Below, piece after piece: positions 6,130-10,384 of a DNA stretch of 10,384 bases. Below the pieces are notes generated by a model. That model made no database searches, was not told where the DNA came from, and saw nothing but the letters and a program-made list of their open reading frames with translations. Position 1 is the first letter of the stretch; every line of letters begins with the position of its first letter. A program made the position numbers and the translations under genes. The stretch comes from an uncultured Synergistia bacterium. Lineage in GTDB: Bacteria; Eremiobacterota; SpSt-956; JAKJGF01. The stretch covers positions 1 to 10,384 of the forward strand of contig CALARM010000418.1 in NCBI GenBank assembly GCA_937888925.1, given 5' to 3'.

Positions 6130-6813
6130 CTAACCTTCCAGAAGTTTAAGATATTCCGGAACTTTTGACGCATCGTTGAGGAAATTCTTTTGACCTTCGT
6201 CTGTTTTCGGATGTAAGCTCAGTTTCTTTATTACGGAAAGAGGAACTGTTACAATATGAGCTCCCACTAAAGCAGACTGAAGAACATGGACAGGATGTCT
6301 TATAGAAGCTGCTATTATCTCTGTTTTGAAATCATAATTATCATAAATCTGAACAATTTCTTCAATAAGCTGCATACCGTCCTGGTTTATATCATCAAGT
6401 CTTCCTACAAAAGGACTTACGAAATACGCACCTGCTTTTGCTGCAAGAAGTGCCTGAGATACACTGAAACACAGAGTTACATTACACTTAATACCTTCTT
6501 TTTTCAATTCTTTTACAGCCTTCAAACCTTCTATAAAAAGCGGTATTTTTACCACTACATTCTGTCCGAATTTAGCGAGTATTTTTCCCTGTTTTACCAT
6601 TGTTTCCGCATCATTTCCCGTTGTTTCAAGACTTATAGGCCCCTGAACCTCTTTTACAAGCTGTTCTATATATTCTTTCATATTAACCTTACCACCCTGG
6701 TCTGCCACGGCTTTTGCAAGGAGGGTAGGATTTGTTGTAACTCCATCTATAAGCCCCATCGTATTTGCTTCTCTGATTTCTTTAATGTCGGCACTGTCAA
6801 GAAAAATTTTCAT
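6130..6813 (-). CDS. tal: Transaldolase (TalC/FSA-like small subfamily)
   Basis: A class I aldolase fold enzyme of the non-oxidative pentose phosphate pathway, transferring a dihydroxyacetone unit between sugar phosphates such as sedoheptulose 7-phosphate and glyceraldehyde 3-phosphate. The 227 residues fit the short TalC/fructose-6-phosphate-aldolase group, slightly long owing to an insert near 35-45. Motifs: [10 protein letters not shown] (4-13), GVTTNPTL (24-31), the Schiff-base lysine K89 in VVKIPL, NVTLCFS (111-117), SPFVGRLDD (133-141) and AASIRHP. Glu63 and Phe135 are the residues typical of true transaldolases; E. coli FSA has Gln and Tyr there, so transaldolase activity is favoured. 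The start is supported by AAAGGAG (6821-6827 on the complement), seven bases away. It is divergent from the 350-aa gene and shows no other pentose-phosphate neighbour. Confidence 0.93.
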   Translation of the reverse strand: MKIFLDSADIKEIREANTMGLIDGVTTNPTLLAKAVADQGGKVNMKEYIEQLVKEVQGPISLETTGNDAETMVKQGKILAKFGQNVVVKIPLFIEGLKAVKELKKEGIKCNVTLCFSVSQALLAAKAGAYFVSPFVGRLDDINQDGMQLIEEIVQIYDNYDFKTEIIAASIRHPVHVLQSALVGAHIVTVPLSVIKKLSLHPKTDEGQKNFLNDASKVPEYLKLLEG

Positions 6814-6856
6814 GATTTTTCTCCTTTCATTAATAGAATGTTTAACTATGAAATTA

Positions 6857-6885
6857 ACTATATAGTAATTTTATTTTACTGTCAA
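6857..6885 (-). promoter_or_regulatory. Sigma-70-type promoter of the transaldolase
   Basis: On the minus strand TTGACA (complement of 6880-6885) is followed after exactly 17 bp by TATAGT (complement of 6857-6862), predicting transcription from near 6850. TTAACTAT occurs twice (6842-6849 and 6854-6861) across the -10 and start region and could be an operator. Confidence 0.75.
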
Positions 6886-6891
6886 CATTTG

Positions 6892-6927
6892 AGGAAGACT
6901 TTTATTACATGGTTATGGTCAGGTCAG
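6892..6927. repeat. Second copy of the TCAGGTCAG-containing block
   Basis: This stretch (AGGAAG, ACTTTT, TTA, ATGG, TTAT, then TCAGGTCAG at 6919-6927) aligns to 3438-3477 upstream of rocD. About 26 of the last 31 positions match, allowing one gap. It lies in the divergent region between the transaldolase and the 350-aa gene. Confidence 0.5.
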
Positions 6928-6955
6928 CTTTTAATGCAATCTTTTTATGCAAACT

Positions 6956-6988
6956 GTTAACATAAAGTTAACATAAAGTTATTGTATT
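6956..6988 (+). promoter_or_regulatory. TTAACA direct-repeat array before the 350-aa gene
   Basis: GTTAACATAAA occurs twice exactly (6956-6966 and 6967-6977) and a third, degenerate GTTATTG starts at 6978. The period is 11 bp, and the array ends at the -35 hexamer. It has the same core and period as the array at 2614-2676. Confidence 0.7.
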
Positions 6989-7010
6989 TTATTCAATTTT
7001 TTGTTATTAT
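6982..7010 (+). promoter_or_regulatory. Promoter of the 350-aa gene
   Basis: TTGTAT (6982-6987), a 17-bp spacer and TATTAT (7005-7010) predict transcription from about 7017. This places the ribosome site at 7043-7052 inside the transcript and argues against the upstream TTG at 7020 as the start codon. Confidence 0.6.
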
Positions 7011-7061
7011 TATCCATAGTTGATTATGGCTACGTTTTTTATAAAAGGAGGACGATTATTT

Positions 7062-8114
7062 TTGAGTAATGAAATTAATTCAACACAGATTCCTATTTAC
7101 GATAGAGTAAAAAATTGTGCTCACACCCAGCAGGCCTGGAATGCAATATCTGAAGAGGTAAACTCTGTAGTTAAGACAACAGATAAATATCTTCAGAGTG
7201 ATAGTGTAAGTCAGGACGAAATCCATGGTCTATCAACAAAACTCAGAGAACTTCAAAAAGCAATGGTAGATAATCTGGAAAATGAACATGTCATAGATGT
7301 AAATGGAGATATATGGGTTAATAAAAATAAAGAAGGAATTACTGAAGAGACTATTGACAGTATTTTTAATGAACTTCAACCTATGTTATCTACAAATTTA
7401 CAGAAGAAACAGGATGAAAGAATAATAGAAGAAAATACTAAAATTGATCTGGCCTTAAATGAACATAGTACATCAGACGCTACTGTTACAAAGAAGGGAA
7501 TTTTTAAACGTACTACTGAAACTTCAGAAGATAACAGTGTAAGTAGTAATATAAATGGTAATATTACGGAAGGTAATAAAACTGTTCAGGAAAAAATTCA
7601 GGAAGATTTGCATAAAATAAGTGATATAGCTTTTAATCGTAAATTTGATAATACAGTTGAATTACTGGGCAGTAATATAAATGATCCGGAAAAGTGCCTT
7701 GAGAATATTAAAAATGGTAAAATAAAAGACGTATTGGCCAATACAACATTTGTTGAGCCTGCCAATAAAGAAAAATTTGAAAATAGAGTTAAAGAGACAT
7801 TTGCAAAATCAATAGAGAATAAACAATCTGACATTAAAAATCTTGATACAGACATGTTATCATGTGTGAAGAAATCAGTTTTAGGAGGAGTAATTAGTAT
7901 TGCAGGACTGACAGCTCTGTGGGTTACAGCAGGAATGAGTGCTCCTGTATGGCCTCACTTAATAACTGGCATCGGAGCATTTACATTTATGGGTAACGCT
8001 TCGGAGATTTATGATGACAAAAAAGCCATTAAAAATAATCAGGAAAAAATTAAAACTTATGAAGAGACTTTAAATAAATTCGATGAATTAACAGATAATG
8101 AATCTGTAAAGTAA
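7062..8114 (+). CDS. Hypothetical protein with C-terminal membrane hairpin, 350 aa
   Basis: I do not recognise this protein. The start chosen is TTG at 7062, with AAAAGGAGGA (7043-7052) ten bases upstream. The frame is open to TTG 7020, but that would be nearly at the transcription start and without a ribosome site. Residues 1-265 are polar, Asn/Lys/Glu-rich and mostly helical, with a serine/asparagine-rich low-complexity patch near 155-175. Two hydrophobic segments follow (about 273-291 and 296-312), joined by a short SAPVWPH turn that looks like a re-entrant or two-helix membrane hairpin. A charged helical tail (315-350) ends the protein. There is no signal peptide. Such a layout could be a membrane-inserted effector or an envelope-stress protein, but nothing proves it. 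A TTAACA array controls it, as for the 168-aa gene. Confidence 0.8.
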   Translation: MSNEINSTQIPIYDRVKNCAHTQQAWNAISEEVNSVVKTTDKYLQSDSVSQDEIHGLSTKLRELQKAMVDNLENEHVIDVNGDIWVNKNKEGITEETIDSIFNELQPMLSTNLQKKQDERIIEENTKIDLALNEHSTSDATVTKKGIFKRTTETSEDNSVSSNINGNITEGNKTVQEKIQEDLHKISDIAFNRKFDNTVELLGSNINDPEKCLENIKNGKIKDVLANTTFVEPANKEKFENRVKETFAKSIENKQSDIKNLDTDMLSCVKKSVLGGVISIAGLTALWVTAGMSAPVWPHLITGIGAFTFMGNASEIYDDKKAIKNNQEKIKTYEETLNKFDELTDNESVK

Positions 8115-8149
8115 AAACTGTTTATATCAGTTTTATAATACAATTGTTA

Positions 8150-8179
8150 GACAGGGGCAGTTCATAAACTGCCCCTGTC
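8150..8179. terminator. Perfect 13-bp hairpin after the 350-aa gene
   Basis: GACAGGGGCAGTT (8150-8162) pairs perfectly with AACTGCCCCTGTC (8167-8179) around a CATA loop. It is the most stable hairpin in the window. No U-run follows, so it is either a terminator of a less usual type or a processing/stability element. Confidence 0.6.
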
Positions 8180-8216
8180 ATTGTACGCCCGACAGTATAT
8201 GAAAAACTATTGCAGG

Positions 8217-8245
8217 TTGACTTACTATCGTCGTTAGTGTATATT
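8217..8245 (+). promoter_or_regulatory. Sigma-70-type promoter of the SPFH gene
   Basis: TTGACT (8217-8222), a 17-bp spacer and TATATT (8240-8245) match the housekeeping consensus well. Transcription would start near 8252, about 30 bases before the ATG. Confidence 0.7.
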
Positions 8246-8282
8246 CTTTAAGAGAGATTATAATAAGGAGAGGAGCTTTTTT

Positions 8283-9224
8283 ATGAATGTAGTTCCGAAA
8301 CAATCTAAAGGTTTCAATTTTTCCGCTCTGTCAATAACAGGAGCAGTCATAATTGCTATCGGTTTTATTATAATTATTATTCTTGCCTCCACAATTTACT
8401 ATGTACCGCCCGGGCATGTAGGAGTTCTTATTTTTAAAATCCCACCTGCAGGCAATACGAAAGGTATTGCAGATGTTTCATTAAATCCCGGTTATGGCAT
8501 GAGAAATTTTATCACCCAGGATGTTATAATATATCCTGTTTATATGCAGACTATTATTCTCTGTAAAGCTTCAACAGAGGGTTCTCAATCGAATGATGAG
8601 ATAAATGTAAATTCTACGGAAGGACAGCCTATAAGCTGTGATGTTTCTCTTGCTTTTGAACTGAATCCCCAGAAGGTTCCCGATCTTTATGTGGCTTTTC
8701 GCCAGCCTATAGAAAATATTACCCATGGATTTGTAAAACAGGCTATAAGACAGTCCATGCAGGAAGTGGTAGGTACAACCAGAATAGAAGATTTTATCGG
8801 TAAAGAAAAGGCTTCTGTAGTTATGAGAGTACAGAAGGTTCTCCAGGAAAGACTTGGTGAATACGGATTTGTGGTAAAACAGTTCACGCTCAATGAAATA
8901 AGGGCGCCAAAGACAATTATGGAAGCTATAGAACAGAAAAATGCTGCAGTTCAGGAAGCCCTTAAAGCTCAGAATGAACTTCAGAGAAGGAAGTTTGAAG
9001 CAGAACAGAAGGTCATTGAAGCAGACGGAGAGGCAAAAGCCATTCTTACGAAAGCAAAATCCCAGGCTGAGGCAAATAAACTCATTTCTCAGTCTATAAC
9101 ACCTGTTCTTATAAAATATGAATCGATAAAGAAATGGAATGGAGTTTTACCTCAGGTAAGCGGCGGTGCCACACCTTTTATTGATATAAGGGATCTGTCA
9201 GGTGCCGGAGGAGAAGTAAAGTAA
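8283..9224 (+). CDS. SPFH/prohibitin-type membrane protein
   Basis: This belongs to the SPFH (stomatin/prohibitin/flotillin/HflK-C) group, which forms membrane-bound oligomers that organise membrane domains or modulate membrane proteases. The 313 residues show a short cytoplasmic-type N-terminus, one hydrophobic helix (about 17-40), YVPPGHVGVLIF opening the SPFH domain, the domain body to about residue 210 (including VSLAFELNP and VKQAIRQSMQEVVG), then an Ala/Glu/Gln-rich coiled coil (about 213-270) with the typical EADGEAKAILTKAKSQAEANK run. Prohibitin-like proteins share exactly this order. ATG is preceded by AAGGAGAGGAG (8265-8275). No NfeD or FtsH partner gene is adjacent, so the specific role remains open. 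It has its own promoter and ends in a hairpin facing a convergent gene. Confidence 0.9.
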   Translation: MNVVPKQSKGFNFSALSITGAVIIAIGFIIIIILASTIYYVPPGHVGVLIFKIPPAGNTKGIADVSLNPGYGMRNFITQDVIIYPVYMQTIILCKASTEGSQSNDEINVNSTEGQPISCDVSLAFELNPQKVPDLYVAFRQPIENITHGFVKQAIRQSMQEVVGTTRIEDFIGKEKASVVMRVQKVLQERLGEYGFVVKQFTLNEIRAPKTIMEAIEQKNAAVQEALKAQNELQRRKFEAEQKVIEADGEAKAILTKAKSQAEANKLISQSITPVLIKYESIKKWNGVLPQVSGGATPFIDIRDLSGAGGEVK

Positions 9225-9270
9225 GTTGTGAGCAGTGAGTGGCAGGTATCTTACCTCCACTCACGACTTA
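9222..9270. terminator. Hairpin overlapping two convergent stop codons
   Basis: TAAGTTGTGAG (9222-9232) pairs with CTCACGACTTA (9260-9270) with one G-U pair, and an inner TGG/AGGTA stem pairs with TACCT/CCA. It contains both stop codons and probably serves as a bidirectional terminator. The 14-base TGTGAGCAGTGAGT recurs at 9537-9550. Confidence 0.6.
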
Positions 9271-9495
9271 TAGATAGGGCATTCTTTTTATAAATTCATT
9301 CTTTATATGTCCGCAGCATGAACATTTATATAAAATATTTACACCATATCCAGGCTGTTCTTCTTCTTTATATTTCTTCAACTTTCGTTTTTTGCACGAC
9401 GGGCATTCTGAAGGAATTAATTCCAGAATTTTAAAGAAGAGAGGTACAGAAAGGCAGATAAGAAAAAATATAAGGCACGGGAATAAATAATTCAT
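9268..9495 (-). CDS. Small membrane-anchored zinc-ribbon protein, 75 aa
   Basis: Unrecognised family. From ATG at 9495 the protein has a hydrophobic helix (about residues 4-27), then a cytoplasmic-type ribbon with CPSC (C31, C34), a Lys-rich stretch and CSCC (C58, C61); GYGVNILYKCSCCGH is the style of many small bacterial zinc-ribbon proteins. The frame is open upstream to TTG 9528 and GTG 9570, but that extension would be encoded by a hairpin repeat (9537-9567) that looks intergenic, and no start has a strong ribosome site. So the start, and translation itself, is less sure than for its neighbours. It lies 83 bp downstream of the Nif3-like gene on the same strand and may be cotranscribed with it. 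Confidence 0.6.
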   Translation of the reverse strand: MNYLFPCLIFFLICLSVPLFFKILELIPSECPSCKKRKLKKYKEEEQPGYGVNILYKCSCCGHIKNEFIKRMPYL

Positions 9496-9536
9496 ATAGT
9501 CTGTTCTTTGTTCATCTATTACCTGCAAACGTAATC

Positions 9537-9567
9537 TGTGAGCAGTGAGTATTTTATCTCTACTCAC
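9537..9567. repeat. GTGAGCAGTGAGT hairpin repeat, second copy
   Basis: TGTGAGCAGTGAGT (9537-9550) is identical to 9227-9240. GTGAGTA (9545-9551) pairs with TACTCAC (9561-9567), forming a 7-bp stem downstream of the Nif3-like gene. Together the two copies flank the 75-aa gene. Confidence 0.6.
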
Positions 9568-9578
9568 CACCCACTTTC

Positions 9579-10313
9579 TTACAGACCTGTTGGTAAATCT
9601 ATAAATTTGTAATCAATGGAGAATTTTTCACTTACATGTTCTGCAAGCAGATTAACTCCCGTTTTCTCCGTATTATAATGACCTCCGAATACTACATTTA
9701 TTTTATTTTCTTTTGCAGTCCAGTAAGAGGAATGAGATGGTTCTCCTGTTATATATAGGTCAAGGCCTTTTTCTATTGCCAGGGAAATCATATAGATTGC
9801 GCCTCCCGATACAAAAGCCAGTTTCTTTATCTCTTTTTTCCCGAAGTCCCACAGAGTTATGTCTTTCCCAATTACACTTCTTATCTTTTCCAGAACATCA
9901 CAGAGAGGTTTTGCTTCAGGGAATTCTATTATACTGGTAAGATCAAATTTCTCTGTTTTAAATTCATCCCATCCTGCCAGTTTATAAAATCCATGGTTAT
10001 TTCCCAATTCTTCATGACTGTCCAGTGGCAGATGTGATACATAAAGAGCACAGTTTTTCTTTATTAATGAATGGATTATTTTATAGATACGGCCTTTAAT
10101 CGCCAGAGGTTTTCCCCAGAAAAATCCGTGATGAACTATAATTAAACTGTTGGGAGAACATTGATTGACAAATTCATAAGATATATCTACACCTGTATAT
10201 ATTTTTTCTATATCTCCGCTGTTTTCTACCTGAAGGCCGTTCAGACTCTTATCTTCAATATCTTTTATATTAAGAATATTGTCCATATAATCAGTTATTT
10301 TAAACAGGTTCAT
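9579..10313 (-). CDS. Nif3-like (DUF34/YbgI-type) dinuclear metal-binding protein
   Basis: Nif3/DUF34 proteins form hexameric toroids with a two-metal site. Their biochemical role is unsettled; GTP cyclohydrolase type 1-like annotations are common but weakly founded. The 244-residue length matches the short YbgI form and lacks the inserted domain of YqfO-type members. Family landmarks are NGLQVE (25-30), VHHGFFWG (60-67), SHLPLDSH (93-100), ITGEPSH and FGGHYNTEKTG (209-219). The ligands seen, H61, H62, D98, H212 and E216, have the family spacing, so the site looks intact. The start is set by AAAGGAG (complement of 10323-10329) nine bases upstream. The frame is open through to the right edge, but the family N-terminus begins here, so an upstream extension is unlikely. 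Confidence 0.92.
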   Translation of the reverse strand: MNLFKITDYMDNILNIKDIEDKSLNGLQVENSGDIEKIYTGVDISYEFVNQCSPNSLIIVHHGFFWGKPLAIKGRIYKIIHSLIKKNCALYVSHLPLDSHEELGNNHGFYKLAGWDEFKTEKFDLTSIIEFPEAKPLCDVLEKIRSVIGKDITLWDFGKKEIKKLAFVSGGAIYMISLAIEKGLDLYITGEPSHSSYWTAKENKINVVFGGHYNTEKTGVNLLAEHVSEKFSIDYKFIDLPTGL

Positions 10314-10384
10314 TATTTTCGTCTCCTTTAACGGTAATTCTTTATCAATAAAATCCGTATTCTCCGCAGAAACCCAGTAAAGCA

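Noticed and set aside
6286..6960. 224-codon plus-strand open frame opposite the transaldolase
   Set aside because: It is antisense to a clear transaldolase, rich in Tyr/Cys/Phe as antisense frames often are, and runs out into the promoter region. It has no ribosome site.
7010..7018. DnaA-box-like TTATCCATA
   Set aside because: It is a single copy with one mismatch overlapping a -10 element, with no cluster and no origin genes nearby.
7020..7061. Upstream TTG start at 7020 for the 350-aa gene
   Set aside because: It would sit at the predicted transcription start without a ribosome site, while AAAAGGAGGA at 7043-7052 points to TTG 7062.
10314..10384. Extension of the Nif3-like frame to the right edge, or the end of an upstream minus-strand gene
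   Set aside because: The family N-terminus and ribosome site fit the ATG at 10313. Another frame ends in TAA at 10328-10330 next to the ribosome site and could be the tail of an upstream gene, but fewer than 20 codons are visible, too little to call.

Overview
The window is AT-rich bacterial DNA with short intergenic regions. Several genes have a clear Shine-Dalgarno site in front of a TTG or GTG start. The two gene families with obvious function, ornithine aminotransferase and a TalC-type transaldolase, are widespread, so the organism cannot be named from them. A protein carrying S-layer-homology-like repeats, and several anonymous proteins, fit an uncultured or poorly sampled bacterial lineage. 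That is inference, and I do not assign a phylum.

Layout, left to right. An 847-residue membrane protein (+) has eight zinc ribbons, one transmembrane helix and SLH-like repeats. An intergenic array of TTAACA boxes then precedes a small unknown gene (+, 168 aa). Next come rocD (+, ornithine aminotransferase), a 90-residue charged protein without aromatic residues (+), and a zinc-ribbon plus helical protein (+, about 197 aa). That last gene converges on a transaldolase (-). Divergent from the transaldolase is an unknown 350-residue protein with a C-terminal membrane hairpin (+), followed by an SPFH/prohibitin-type membrane protein (+). The SPFH gene converges on a small membrane zinc-ribbon protein (-), which lies downstream of a Nif3/DUF34 metal-binding protein (-) at the right edge.

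Most genes look like single transcription units with their own promoters and hairpins, not one pathway operon. Zinc ribbons recur in three otherwise unrelated proteins. The best candidate for something new is regulatory. Two unknown genes (168 aa and 350 aa) have arrays of TTAACA boxes repeated every 11 bp just upstream of their predicted promoters. This is the geometry used by OmpR/PhoB-family response regulators such as Bacillus PhoP. A third unknown gene (90 aa) has a different 11-bp tandem repeat in a similar position. Other intergenic structure includes a roughly 30-bp imperfect repeat shared by the rocD promoter region and the transaldolase/350-aa divergent region, a family of GAGCAGTGA hairpins at gene ends, and a TetR-like palindrome. 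No RNA genes, insertion sequences or CRISPR arrays were recognised.
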